This document shows positions 21,918-34,175 of a stretch of 64,000 nucleotides of DNA, piece by piece; position 1 is the first letter of the stretch, and every line of letters starts with the position of its first letter. Both the position numbers and the translations under genes were made by a program. Source of the stretch: Sebastes aleutianus (Eukaryota; Chordata; Actinopteri; Perciformes; Sebastidae); the NCBI GenBank assembly GCA_916700875.1, contig CAKAKS010000202.1, positions 42,501 through 106,500 of the forward strand, written 5' to 3'. The notes beneath the pieces were generated by a model. That model worked only from the letters and a program-made list of their open reading frames with translations. It was not told where the DNA came from and searched no databases.

Positions 21918-22583
21918 AAAGCTGAAGTAGCGAGATTGGAGCAAATATGATTAAAAAAAGTTATTTTTATAAAACAGTTGCTATATCCTGACAGTAGTAC
22001 ATGAAACAGGTAACCTGAAAAAAATCATGTCCCTCTATGTCCTCCGGTGCTCCTAACGGCATCTGCAAGATTTCATAGACCGGAGGAAAACAAGCAGTAA
22101 GAGCTGATCTGAGGTCTGCTGTCCAGCTTGCCGTCTATGAGAGCCGGCTGTCAATCACTCTCGAACTCCGACCAAACGGTCAAACTAGGCAGCGCTGATC
22201 AAATATGAATCAATATTCTGTTACGTTAATGCTTATTTCTCTCCTCAAATGTTTTCAGAATCATCTTGTAGTGCACGGTTTAGCTGTAAAATGAGAACGT
22301 TTGTGACGCCGCCGCCGCCATTGTGAAATCTGGTGAAGCAAACGCCAAGTTCCGGTCACATGACCGGAGCACAGCCAATAGGAACGCTCTCTCTCTTGAA
22401 ATGACCTGTGATTGGTCAAAGTCTCCCATCACGGGCTAGATGTTCTAAAGCCTGAAAACAGAGCCATGAGGAGGAGCAGAAGTCTAGTTATCTCTCAGAA
22501 CACTTGAATTACAATATGCTGAAAGGTTATTATGGAGTTTTTGCCCAATGATGCCAAAAATAAACCGCCTACTGCCACTTTAA
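21916..22583 (+). mobile_element. Family B MITE
   Basis: About 668 bp, matching the inverted copy at 41,349-42,000 over its whole length. The right end is TTAA (22,580-22,583); the left TTAA is mutated to CTAA. The ends (TAAAGCTGAAGTAG and, from the complement, TTAAAGTGGCAGTAGG) are imperfect inverted repeats. Non-coding. The shared TTAA target and the AAAG start resemble family A, hinting at the same transposase superfamily. Confidence 0.75.
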
Positions 22584-23090
22584 TCACTTCCTCAGTCGTC
22601 CTCATATTCTTTCACCTTAGCGTTGTATTTGGTGTGTAGTTTGTGTTTTATTAGTGGTGTTAGTAATACATGTTTTAAATATAAAGTTGTTGCCGTGGTT
22701 TTCTATAACTTACTTTCAGTCACTTTAAGCATAGCCTACCTGATTACTTTTTCTTTGCTCTATTTGAGTTTCAGTTAGTTTATTCACAAAGCTGTATTGT
22801 GTCATAGACCCTCTTGATTGATCACCAAGAGAAACGGTTTATTAATATTATTATGCTGACAGTGAGGTTATATCGCTGGACGAATAGTTAAAGTGTTTAG
22901 CTGCTTAATAATTCTAGGCTAATTAGTTATCGCTCCCTAAAATCGAGCTAATTTTCCCTACATGACACACAGCGGAAATAATCTCAAACCAAGGCCGGAC
23001 TCAATTAACTAAAATGATAAGTTTTTTTGAATGCAGTATAAATGTGTTATTTTTGCCTATTCTAAAAATTCTTTCTGCATACTGGGGTCC
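22584..23090. other. No gene recognised
   Basis: AT-rich DNA. The last 78 bases (from tttgaatgcagtataaat) match the flank of the family D-like copy near 1,120, so they may belong to a larger repeat unit. Confidence 0.4.
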
Positions 23091-23978
23091 TTAACCCTCT
23101 GAGACCCACAATAGACCGTTTTTTTTTTGTCTTTTTAGGGGGGTACAGGGGGTCTTTAGGGGGAGGTGGCAGGTCAACAGTAGATGTCACATAGGATATC
23201 ACTATAAAGCTGAGGCTCTCGTGGATTCAATGAGCCCGACTGTATTCATGTGTGATGACGTTAGTCCCCATAGGAGCCATTTTATTGACCTTCCTGTATA
23301 AAATGACCTTGTGGCGACCTCTAGGATAATCACAGCCTCATGAAACTTTACAGCCACAAACTAGAGACCTAGAGCATTCAGAGGATGGATGGCTTTCCTA
23401 GCTAGATTGACAATAAGGAGGTCTCTGAGCAGTTTACACAACAGAAGTGCTCGCCATCCAATCACTGAAAAATGCAATTTCTTCCAGAAATCTCCAAATG
23501 TCAAAGGTTTTTGATCCCAAATCACAGCATGGCCTTTTCTATGGTGTTCCTCAAGTTCTTGGTGTCTTAATGTGTTATTTTGGAGGGATTATTGATCATT
23601 TTTATTAATTCTCCATTAGTAAAAAATGGTTACATTTTGCACCAAATCTGTGTAACAAATGGTATCAACCCAAAAATGATGAGATATAATAGAGCATGGA
23701 AATGATCATCATATACTTCTATCATAATGTTTTAAACCCATATACACTTTAACAATTTATTGAATTAATTAATTCATGTTTATTTATTATTCATGACTAG
23801 AACAACTTGACACAGAGCTGAGCTGCAGCTCATATTAATCTTCAGGTTCCCAGATTTCAGATGATGTTCACCACTTCTATGTGACATCTACTGTTGACCT
23901 GCTATCTCCCCCTAAAGACCCCCTGTACCCCCCTAAAAAAAGACAAAAACGGGTCTATTGTGGGTCTCAACGGGTTAA
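23091..23978 (+). mobile_element. Family D element with about 100-bp terminal inverted repeats
   Basis: Bounded by TTAA at 23,091-23,094 and 23,975-23,978. The left end (TTAACCCTCTGAGACCCACA) and right end are complementary for roughly 100 bases, including the gggggtacagggggtcttta segment. The 888-bp unit has no significant reading frame. Partial relatives lie at 1,116-1,682 and 57,881-58,440. TTAA flanks again suggest a piggyBac- or Kolobok-like source; the superfamily is inferred only. Confidence 0.75.
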
Positions 23979-25439
23979 CGCAAATCTTTGGATTAATATT
24001 TCATTTCATTTTAAGATCTAAAACATTTCTATTTCTATTTTTAGATGTTTTTCAGATTTTTTTTGTACATTTCTATTTCATATTATTATAGATATTATAG
24101 ATTCTTGACTTTTTGCAGTATTATATACGTATTATATGTGAAAACCTACTTGGCAATACATCAGTTTTCTGATCCAGATTCTGAAAGGGAAGAGAGGAAA
24201 GCAGGAAACAAGGGAACGGAGGAATAAAAGGGAAAGACAGAGAGGGAGAGAAGGAACAGATGAAGGTGAATTGGAGTGGTGTGGGGGCCAATGTCTGGAA
24301 ATAGACCCAACAGAGACAAAATAAAAAAGCACCACCATCACTACTGCAGCAGAGCGGCACAGTCTGCAAATTCTCTTATAGATATTTTATGGAGCGGAAA
24401 ACATTCAATGCACCCTCACTGGTTCTGGTCAGAACTGAGATGGAAAAAAAGGCAAAAGAGGAGGAGGAGGAGGAGGAGGAGAAAAGAGAAGGTGAAGTGG
24501 GCTGCAGTTATTTTTACGTAATGGAATTTTAACGAGACAGCAGCTCAGTCAACTCAAAAAGCAAATAGACAGAAACATATATGTGATTTCTGTCACTATA
24601 ACCTGAGGTTAGGAATGTTTGGGTGAAGTGAAGCTTAAGATCACTTCAATTGTGTGCAGAGTTTTCAATCATAAGGCCAACAAAAGTCATTCAAAACATG
24701 ACTTGTCAAAGTGAAAATGAGCATTTACAAATGAGGGTGTTTTGGATCATTCGTAAAGGTTGAACTGTTTAAACGTGTGAGGTTTCTGTCTGGGCTTGCC
24801 ACATAAACCACATCACAATGTCCTCACCAGAAATACGGCATCAGTCGTCAAATGCCTATTGGATGTGGGACAGTTAACCCAACGTTCTGTTGCCAAACCA
24901 ACTATTTAGGCCTCACATCTCTTCCCTTGTAAAACGTCTCATATAAAACTTAAGTCTTTGCATAAAAAAGCAAAAAATGTTGCCTTAGTCCTAAAAGCGG
25001 CGAGAGTGGGTGTAATGTGAAGTTGTTCTTGGCACCACAAAGCATCTGAGGGAGGAGGTCGAGTGGTGCTTCAACAATGTAAAAAATATATACCAGCACC
25101 TCCAAAGCTCACTAATTAACAAGTGGTGCAGTGGTCGGGCACGGTGACTTCCTGGAGTCAGCCGCTGTCTCCCAAGAAATTGTTACACAATTTAACTTCC
25201 TTTAAAACTACAACTTTTTGTTTTCTTGTTTGTGTACAAATGAAAGAAATCGTATGTAATGTGTTAAACTGTAAGTTTAAGAGTTGTTGGAAGGTGTGTT
25301 TTTGAACTGTGGACAGTCAGACTAGTTCCCTTGGCTTCCATTTTTACTGCCATTTCTTCATTAACTTATGTTATCTTGTATTCAGTCTGGACCACTTTAG
25401 TCAAAGAAAAAAACTTTATTTCCATTTGCGGTAATATAT
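23979..25439. other. No gene recognised; GGA tract
   Basis: A (GGA)n tract at 24,459-24,482 encodes an arginine run in a chance frame. The rest is non-coding with no recurring element. Confidence 0.4.
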
Positions 25440-25978
25440 ACTTTATACATATATATATATAGGGCTGCACGGTGGTGCAGTGGTTAGCATTGTCGCCTCA
25501 CAGCATGCGCAGGTTCTGTGTGGAGTTTGCATTTTCTCCCCGTGTAAGCGTGGGTTTTCTCCGGGTTCTCAGGTTTCCTCCCACATTCCAGAGACATGCA
25601 GGTTAGGTTCATTGTTGACTCTAATGTGAGCGTGAATGGTTGTCTGTCTCTGTGCGTCAGCCCTGTGATAGTCTGACAAACTGTCCAGGGTGTACCCCGC
25701 CTTCGCCCAGCCAATTGGCCCCAATTCCCACCACCCCGCAACCTGATAATATGTACATATATATATAGATATAGATATATATATCTATATCTATATCTAT
25801 ATCTATATCTATATATAGATATAGATCTATATATATTTATATATATATAGATCTATATCTATATCTATATATATATTATGGCATTATTATGAAATTATTA
25901 TGTATATAATGTGAAACCTGAGAATATGGAATATTCATTTATTGAATATTCTCAAGATTTCATTCCATATTCTCGCAT

Positions 25979-26009
<31 letters not shown>

Positions 26010-26083
26010 GTAATAATAATTTACGATCCCAAACGGCATGCCATATTATATATATAATAATTTACGTCCCTAAACGGCATGCC

Positions 26084-26123
<40 letters not shown>

Positions 26124-26145
26124 TATATATAAATATATATATATT
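25440..26145. repeat. AT-rich palindromic repeat block
   Basis: Long runs of TA, TATC and ATAG (25,755-25,880, 25,980-26,000, 26,088-26,145) with a twice-repeated phrase containing aaacggcatgccat (26,029 and 26,070). The alternation of TATATC and GATATA makes nested palindromes. The SINE above interrupts the block. Confidence 0.85.
25462..25745 (+). mobile_element. tRNA-derived SINE inserted in an AT microsatellite
   Basis: Starts ggctgcacggtggtgcagtg followed by gttagcattgtcgcctcaca, the head of a widespread fish SINE. It runs through ctccccgtgtaagcgtgggt to gtccagggtgtaccccgcct near its 3' end. The B-box region is damaged by a deletion near 25,510. TA-rich repeats lie on both sides, so target duplications cannot be delimited. 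Confidence 0.75.
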
Positions 26146-26650
26146 TGTCCAACTTCTGTTTGAGTGCACCTGCAAGTAAGTAAGCCTTCATTTACATCTT
26201 TTTCTCTTTCATGACTTTTTTGTCACTTCTCTTCACAATAGGATCAGGTCAGTGCACTTTTCTTTTTTTTACAGACGCGTGAATTTCTGGTCAACTAAAT
26301 CTGGCCAACTGGCATCTCTCTGGCCTTTGACATTCTAATTGTGGAGAAAGTGAGAAGGGGCAATTATGCTGTAATCCAGGGAGGCAGTAATGGCAGCAAA
26401 TGGCAGGCTAATCAAGTCATTAAGATGATTCGATAGAACATAAACACTGGTTACACACAGACAGGCAGGCAGGAGGACAACACGGTTGAGATGCTGCCGT
26501 ACCAAAGTGTGTATGAGCCTTTCTGTCAGTGTGTGTGTGTGTGTGTGTGTGGCAGTGGCTGATGGTGTGATTAATACCGGCCATCAGTAACAGCAGCAGT
26601 CTCGCTTCACTGAGCGGCAGAGACTCTTCTGGCGATTCCCTGTCCTCCCA

Positions 26651-26698
<48 letters not shown>

Positions 26699-26700
26699 AC

Positions 26701-26737
<37 letters not shown>

Positions 26738-27030
26738 TCCCATTCATCATCGGAGTTGCAGGAGAGCAGCGAGCTGTAAGCACTCTGCGTTTCTTTCTTC
26801 TTTTCTCTCAACCTGCCCACTCCTACTCTTCCTCTCCACTATGCTACACTGCCTCAGAAGCCATCAACTCCACTCCACCTCCGTTTCTCTCTGCTCTCTT
26901 CCTAAATCACTTAACTGTACTAAATAAAAAAAAAAGTCCCTCATATCTTTACCTCTTGCTTCATCCATCCTTCACTTTCAGGCCCTTAGCCAGCTGTGGA
27001 GTTGGCTTGTGAGTGAGGGTTGAGTTCAGA
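26146..27030. other. Microsatellites and unique non-coding DNA
   Basis: (GT)n at 26,529-26,551 and a long (CA)n at 26,653-26,733, 100 bases apart and in opposite sense. The 26,280-26,440 stretch is unique-looking with no gene. Minus frames of C-V repeats are artefacts. Confidence 0.7.
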
Positions 27031-27990
27031 GGCCTGTACTACGAAGCCAGTTCAACATACCCAGGGTATCTTCTCGTTATCTGGTTTAACTAACACTAAC
27101 AACTGAGATCACGCTAAACTGTACTACGAAGGTGGTTATCAACATGCTAAATCAAATCAGGGTTTCTCCATCTGGCTATGAGCACGTTCGCATGAACGGG
27201 GCGGTGTTTGCAGCATCTGACCAATCACAGACATGGACAAGTTCACAGACTGCAGACAGACAAGCAGAGCGACACATTTTACAAAGGAAGAGCAAACTAT
27301 AATAGACAAATACGAAGAAATTAAACACTTAATCCAGACTAAAAGTAACACAGTTGAAGCTGCCAAATGCAGGAAGGACAGTGGGCAAAAGAAAAAACTT
27401 GCGATGTGTGAATGCGTAAATTAACAGACTTATTAATTTAACCTAACACTCAAAAATCAGATAAAGTCGTTTAGATATAAATAGCATTACTATATGTAAA
27501 GGATGGATGGATTACACCTCATTATATCCATTAATTACAATATGGCGTGTGTGACTATTTTGACCTTCTTTCAGCTGCGCCCCCCTCTCAGGCGGTGTGA
27601 AACGGACTGAAGAGCAAGTAAAAAAATAATATAAAAATATAATTCAAAGTGGTAAACACCCACAGCATAAATCCAGCTGTCCTTCCTGCATCTGTCAGTT
27701 TAAACGGTGTTGTTTTTAGTCTGGATTATGATTTAAACTTCTTCGTATTTGTGTGATATTATCATATGATCCCCGCACTCAGCTCTGATTGGTCAGTAGG
27801 CGGTGCTTTTATACGAGTTGATCTCTTATCTGGAACATAACCTGCTCCGGAGCAGGTTAGCTGTTCAGCATAAGTTACCATGGTGATCTACCCCGGTAAG
27901 AAGTGAACCACCTTTGTAGGACGGAAAACCCTGAAGGGTTAACCCTGAAGTTACCTCGCTAACGCAAAATCCTGCTTCATAGTACAAACC
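27031..27990. mobile_element. Fold-back PIF/Harbinger-like element with two SANT-like arms
   Basis: The ends GGCCTGTACTACGAAGC (27,031) and the complement of GCTTCATAGTACAAACC (27,974-27,990) are inverted repeats. A plus-strand frame at 27,233-27,424 reads ATHFTKEEQTIIDKYEEIKH and IQTKSNTVEAAKCRKD, the Myb/SANT-like domain of Harbinger accessory proteins and of MSANTD/NAIF1-type genes. The minus strand at 27,660-27,760 carries a second copy of the same segment (acaaatacgaagaag, atccagactaaaa, atgcaggaaggacag). The two halves are therefore inverted copies of one transposon arm. Neither copy keeps a full domain, and the transposase is absent. Confidence 0.7.
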
Positions 27991-29093
27991 TCAGGAGTAT
28001 GTGAGATAGTGAATCTGGGTGAGCATCCTGTTCCACTGGGTGTAATAGTGGGTAAAACAGGGACTGCATATACTGTATGTTCTTACACTGAGAGGACACT
28101 GAACGTCCAAAGATCCCAAAAAAAGATAATAATAATAACAATAATAAGATCTTCTTAAAGTGGTAATCCTTTAGAGATCAGTCCTGGATGATTAAGCAAC
28201 ATCGTGCTTACTGGTGGTAACAGTAAATGCAGCTTAATACTACAGGTCCCAGAATACTGGGGGTCAGCAAAACAAACCGTCATTTTAATAAAGAAGTCAG
28301 GCAATAATTGGCCTTTTTCCATCATTTAGTGGGCAACCGCGATCTATGCTGCTCCACGACACGAGTCTGCAAAGTGAAAGTAGTTGGTAACCTCGCTGAA
28401 GCCTGTTGCCTGCAGCTCTTCATCATCTGACGTCCAGGCCAGACCGGGCCGTGTTGTGTCGAGGTGATGTGAAGAGAGAGAAGAGGCCCTCTCACCGGAC
28501 TGCTTTCTTAGTTCTCTGATATCGGTGATGTTGGTGTATCTTGGCCTTACGAGTGAGAGCCAATCAAAATGTCCTCAGGTTGGAGGATTTTCATCATGTA
28601 TTGATCTGTGATAATCTTGATCTCCATGATAAGATATACATCTACTTCAAAAACACACATGCACAAACTATAGCCTATACTCTCTACTCTTATATATTCC
28701 TGAGGTATATAAAGTAAGCTTTTCTTGGGGCCCTTTCAGTCAAGCTGATGCTGTGGGTTGTGAATTATTAAAAATCTCCTGAGAGGAGAGCCATTTGAAA
28801 TGGTGCTATTACATTTGACTGGCTGTTTGAGGCACATGGATGCTGTATGTATGTGACTGATGAACACATTTCATATTTGGGAACCTTTAAAGTACCTTCA
28901 GTGCAGCTCTTTTGTGAAAGATAAATGCTAATATTCAGAGTGCTGAAGCATTACCTACCATCAGTTTTGATCAATCCACCTTTATTCAAACACAACTTAC
29001 TTCAGATCATCTATAGAAGCCCTTAAATTTACTCAAAATGTGGGCTAACATCATTTTTGGTTCTGTTATCAGTCACTGCAGAATAGGCCTTTT
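27991..29093. other. No gene recognised
   Basis: Mixed non-coding sequence, a short AATAAT tract at 28,127-28,147, no motif or repeat copy found. Confidence 0.4.
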
Positions 29094-29604
29094 GTAAAGG
29101 GGACATATCATTTTCAGGTTCAGACTTGTATTTTAGGTTTCTACAACATGTTTACATGCTTTAATTTAAAAAACAACAACTTTATTCTCCTCATACTGTC
29201 TGCTTGAATATACCTGTATTTATTCTCTGTCTGAAATGCTCCGTTTTAGCTAATTTCAACGGAATTGCAACGGAATGGCGTTGCTAGGCAACAGTTTGGG
29301 TCCATGTTTACTTCCTGTCAGCTGATGTTATTTACATACACTGCAAAAGGAAATAAACTGGGACACATTTAGAATGTTCACGTTTAAAACTGTGAAATGG
29401 TCAAAATATTGTAGATTTGTGACATCACAAATCGACAGAAATCCTGAAGGCTTGTTTCAAAAGCTCAGGTTCTTAATACGGGCTGTGAGTGTTTCTCTCT
29501 GGATTGAGTGTTTCGATACTTTCACAGTATTTATATAGAACTTAAACCTGCTTTATAATATAAAAGCCATGAAAATGTCACTTTTTACAATGTGGGACCT
29601 TTAA
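29094..29604 (+). mobile_element. Family A MITE
   Basis: Follows the 3,013 copy, with small internal deletions near 29,108 and 29,142. The left TTAA is mutated to GTAA (29,094) and the right end is gggacctttaa (29,604). Non-coding. Confidence 0.7.
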
Positions 29605-31521
29605 CTTTGAGTGTTTTTTTCTGGCCATTTTACAAAGCATGGAGTTCTATTATTATTATGCTGAATGGGACAGATTTCTATGCTACCGCCTGTTCTGTGA
29701 CATAATATTCTATCTTGTGTCCAGAAAATCAACAAAAAAGTATTATAGCAAATGTTCTGTGCTCTTTACTCGGATGTTGGCACCATTAGTCTTTAAGTGT
29801 AATGTTATCTTGGCATTGCTATGAGTATGAAGTACTCTGTGGGCAGTGCTTGAAGTGGCAGTACTCTCTTATTACCATGTTGGAGTGTGTATCAGCCGGT
29901 ATCAGCAATCTCTTATTCCTATTTATTCATTATTCAGGTTTAAGTCAGTCCAGTCCTATGGTTTGTACCCAGTTTAGTTTTAGTTTTTTTTCTTTTGTAC
30001 TTTGTTCCTCAGCCTGCATTCTTAGTTTTTGATTCCTTTTAGATTTGTTATTAAATTAAAGTTCGCCTTTTGTTTTATTTACCTGTCTGCCTGGTCTCTC
30101 TGCATTTGGGTCCACCTCTTAAACTAAAACTTAACGATGAGAATATATTGTTATCCGATTTAGTTTTTTTAACTCTCCAATGATGGTTCACTTTATACCT
30201 CTAAAATCATCCACCAATCACACCTTCCAATTGACTCCTGCCATTCTTTGCATCTCCTTGTTAATATTTTAAGCTGTATGCAAACCCCAAAGTATGATAA
30301 ACTCACTCCCATGCATGCACACATGCACCATCCATCATTCAAAGCAAACAGGGACACGTTATTCCAGTTGTAGATTACATGGGGGAATGCCTCACAGTCA
30401 TTCCACGTGCATGTTTGGGAACATAACTGTAAATTATCTTCTAACTGAGTGGGTTTGCCTTCGCTGTGCCCTCCACAGTTAATGCTATTACTGTAACTGA
30501 TAACTCCTCAGAGAGCCCCCAACATGACTCAGGAAAAACTTAGGCTAGCGGAAAACAAGATGCCTGCTATTAGATGGAAACCTCTGCACACTTTCTCTGC
30601 TTTGCACCAGTGGAGTGTGTCATTAATTGACATCCTATCCATGGAGCTATACCCACTGCTAGGTTAAATAAGGGCTGGCTAGGATGTGCTTGAGGCTCGG
30701 ACGGCACTCGAAGCAGGCAAAGAGTCCACTTGAATAAAAATGTACTTCCTGCGCTATCTTCAGAGCCACAGAGAAAAGTGTGGGGTGGGAAATGGTTTCT
30801 AGTGATGGGAGTGGGTGCGGGGATTGATCTTAGGAATTAGAAGCAGAGGACGGAAAATAAATGATGCAAAGAAAATTGGGCATTGGAGGAAAGGAACGAA
30901 AGAGTGGGTTTTCTTGGGCAAGGAGCTTTTACCTTTTAAGAGGGCGAGGTGGACTTGGCAGGCCATCAAAGTCAGGACATAGTGCTTTAATAGTGAACTT
31001 TAATTGGACTTAGAATGTCAAATTATCCTCTATTAAAAATCATACAGTATATGTTGAGAAGTTGGTGGCTGGTCTGACTGTTTGACCTCAGCAAAAATAT
31101 AATATAATATATTAACATGTAACACAGATTTGTAAATACTTTACTTCTTCGTTCTGCCAAGGAAGATGCTCCCATTTAAAGTTGCTTAATATTAGCAGAA
31201 AATGTTAAAAATTGTCAGCTTCACCATAAAAATACTGGCATCAACTGGAATTCAGTTGCACGTGCAAAACCAGAGGAGTAAACATGGAGTTCTACAGACT
31301 GACAGGTAACTCTGTGATTGGACAGTTTTGGCGATTGTCATAGTCATGTGTATATTTATGTTCTTTGATTATTAACTGATGATTATAAGCATTATTAGTA
31401 TTATTAGACTGCAAATCAACCGCATGTTCAGTGAATAATAGTAGAGACAGGACTGTATAAAAGCTCCTTTGCGAGCTCCCAGATGATGGAGCGATTGCAT
31501 AGGCTGAACGTCTTGGAAGCG
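29605..31521. other. No gene recognised; possible LTR scrap
   Basis: The 29,930-30,125 stretch (T-rich, attaaattaaagt then gcatttgggtccacc) resembles the R-U5 part of fish retrotransposon LTRs but lacks ends. The 30,580-31,000 stretch is repeat-free unique sequence. No coding evidence. Confidence 0.3.
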
Positions 31522-31566
31522 CACGGACACGCTCACGGACACGCTCACGCCCACGCTCACGCTCAC
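31522..31566. repeat. Short tandem repeat of cacgctcacgga type
   Basis: About four copies of a 12-base unit (cacggacacgct) decaying to 6-base cacgct units. The serine/valine-repeat minus frame is its artefact. Confidence 0.8.
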
Positions 31567-32587
31567 AAGGTGTATTACTGTGGGATTGCTGTCACACACT
31601 TTTTAATGAAGTTAAACAAGTGACAAAGTACACAGAGCTCGGATACAAGCACGGCAGTTTTAACAGCTTTTGACCTGTTAATCAGGGAAAATACCCGCGC
31701 TGACGTGCTTCTGTACACGTCCTTAAATACAGATCAATGAGCTCATCAATACAATCAGCAGACAGATTTATTAATAGTTCATCTTTTGAAATCACGCAAA
31801 AATCATAAAATCCTGTGGTTGGTTCATTTGCTTTCACACCACAGACGAACCGCACCACAGTCAGCTTGGAAGCGGACCGAGATCCACCTTGTCAAGCGGT
31901 CTCGGTTCTATTGTTCGGTCCACACCAGGGTTCCATTTCTAGCTTTCACACTAGCCCAAACAAAGCGTACTAACCAGGCAAATATTATATATAGATATTC
32001 AAAAAGTCCTCCAAAATAAATGTCAAAATACAGTATTTGCCAAGCTAGCATGACACAGTACCAATGGCAGGCCGTCGGAGTGTTAAGGGGTTAATTAGGT
32101 TTCAGGTTATTTTTTCCACTACAGTATATCCCAACTAACCAGTCTTTCACAGATCCACACTAACTCACTCACACACACACACACACACACACACATATTC
32201 CTACTTATAGTTTTCTGCTCTGCTCGTCTCCTTACACACCCACTAACCCACTTGCGCAGTTGTTTTTCACTTAGTGTTTCCCTCTGACACACAGTTCCTC
32301 TCAGACCACACACATAGTCCCACTCAGAACTCACTTTTTTCTTACAAGCACAAACATAGGACAGAAAGAGGGCTAGCCTCTGCTTTCTGATTTCTCTCTC
32401 TCTCCCTCTCTCTCTTTCTCTCTCTTTCTCTCAGTTCATAAATATTCAAGTCCAGGCTCCGCTTATTGCCGTGCATAATTCAACACTTTATTAAAACAAG
32501 CTAGCCTAGTTCTCTCTGATGCTACTGTGCTGCTAAAAGTGTTCCTTGATGATGCTACACCGGAGGCCATCCTGGCACACACACACA

Positions 32588-32628
<41 letters not shown>

Positions 32629-32790
32629 ACTCGTAACCAAAACTTGACCTTATTTTAAAGGGAAATACTGGTATTTGTCGACATCTGCCTTATTCTCATA
32701 TTATTTTATGACTATTGGTCATTATAACATTATTACTCATCCCCTCCATTGATGAAATTTGGGTAGCACATACTCAATATGCAATATGAC
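31567..32790. other. No gene recognised; microsatellites
   Basis: (CA)n at 32,167-32,195 and 32,576-32,627, a CT-rich tract at 32,390-32,433. The 31,750-31,980 stretch reads like an interspersed repeat but has no partner here. Confidence 0.4.
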
Positions 32791-33060
32791 AGTGGGTGAG
32801 TTTTTATGCCTCAATGCCAGCGTCAGCCGTGGCCAGAGGCTTTACGTTTTCAGGTTGTCCGTCCCATTCTCGTGAACGTGATATCTCAGAAATTTCTTCC
32901 AATTTGGCACAAACATCCCACTTGGACTCAAGGATGTCCTGACTTGAATTTGGTGGTCAAAGGTCAAGGTCGCCATAACTCAAGAATAAACTAATTATGA
33001 CAATTTTACACAAATGTCTAAGAAGATGTCTAAGGATAAAATGATGAAGTGATGACAGTT
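32791..33060 (+). repeat. Dispersed fish repeat
   Basis: Contains the recurrent phrases cgtgaacgtgatatctcaga, cacttggactcaaggatg and tggtggtcaaaggtcaaggt, which I recognise from many teleost non-coding regions. No ends or second copy in this window, so the class is unknown. Confidence 0.4.
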
Positions 33061-33195
33061 TAAAAATGCTATGGTGCCCAGCAGTCCGGTGACAGGAAAC
33101 TGACAGCAGCCTCATTCTGTCCTCGGCCTACAAACCTTGTATTTAAACTTGTGACTTAGTGTTGAATTAGTAACCTTAGTGCCCTAGTTAGCTTA

Positions 33196-33596
33196 TGTAA
33201 CAGTGTGACTTGTACAGCAGTAGTCTTTTTCTTTGTTTAAAATAGCAATTGATTGATAGGGGTGAACTGTTGTTTTTCTTTTATTAACTTTTCTCATGTG
33301 TATCTGCTGTATCCTAGGGAACCAGATTTAGTAACTGTCTTTTTGTTTTCTTGCTTATTTGGTTTAAGGTTAGTCATTTTGTTGAGAAGAAAGATTTTGT
33401 TTGTTGTTTTGGCCTTTGTTCACCCTGAGTCATATTGTTTCATTTTATTGTTTGTTAACTTGAGTTTTAGTAATAAATCCTTTTTTTACTAAACTCAAAA
33501 TCTTGTCCTGAGACTGTGGTTTGGGTACCGGGGAGGGAACATCCTTTATATTTTTTATGGTGCACTCCTACCTCCCCCCAGAACAGGGGCGTTACA
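33196..33596 (+). mobile_element. LTR of a Ty3/Gypsy retrotransposon
   Basis: A 401-bp segment beginning TGTAAC and ending GTTACA, perfect 6-bp inverted ends of the usual TG...CA form. An AATAAA polyadenylation signal lies at about 33,471. Five bases after the right end comes a primer binding site. Only one LTR is present nearby; the matching 3' LTR was not found within the window, so no age estimate is possible. Confidence 0.75.
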
Positions 33597-33601
33597 TAAA
33601 T

Positions 33602-33618
33602 TGGGGGCTCGTCCGGGA
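33602..33618 (+). other. Primer binding site, tRNA-Pro type
   Basis: TGGGGGCTCGTCCGGGA is complementary to the 3' end of tRNA-Pro, the primer used by several retroviruses and some Ty3/Gypsy elements. Position just inside the LTR fixes the element's orientation as plus strand. Confidence 0.85.
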
Positions 33619-33679
33619 CCCGGGACCCAGGACCTCTCTCACCCCAAGCGAGAATCATACCCCGAGACAAAGTTTTGTC

Positions 33680-34175
33680 TCTCCTTCCAATCCCTGGTGC
33701 CACCCTTTAGGCAAAGGTCTGTGGTCCGTATGGAAAATAAATTGAGTGAAACTGACTATGTTATCGGTACCCCCGATCAAAAAAGAAAGTCTCGTGTATG
33801 TCACATTAATATGTTGAAGCCATATTTTGTTTGTAATGTCGGCGTAGTTACTACTTCTTCCCCCGCTGGGTCCACTACCGGGCCCTCCGCTGTTCTCACT
33901 GTTGTGCCTGTCCCTCCTTCTCAGTATTTTCCTGAAAGTGATGGTTTGCGCGTTAATAGTGTTGAACCTCTTTTTCGCCTCCAAAACTCAGAGATTTTGA
34001 AAGATTTAAAGTCCCATCTGCACCATTTGGATGATTCGGCTCAGGAAGATGTCAAGCGTTTGATTAGGGATAATCTCAGTCTGTTCTCAGACACTCCGTA
34101 TCGCATCACTGTCCTTTCACACGAGATTAATGTTGGTGACCATTCCCCGATTAAACAGCACGCTTACCGCAAAAA
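33680..34175 (+). pseudogene. Ty3/Gypsy pol fragment, integrase tail followed by RT leader
   Basis: The plus frame holds ENKLSETDYVIGTP and RVCHINMLKPYF, the GPY/F-type end of a Ty3/Gypsy integrase; the preceding GPY residues lie in a neighbouring frame, showing a frameshift and a stop. About 40 codons downstream the same frame reads LSLFSDTPYRITVLSHEINV and PIKQHAYR, the segment that precedes reverse transcriptase. Integrase thus lies upstream of RT, the order described for Gmr1-like deuterostome Ty3/Gypsy elements. gag, protease and most of integrase are deleted between the leader and 33,680, and RT itself is missing after 34,175. Confidence 0.7.

Noticed and set aside
25484..25741. 85-codon minus-strand protein
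   Set aside because: It is the antisense of a SINE.
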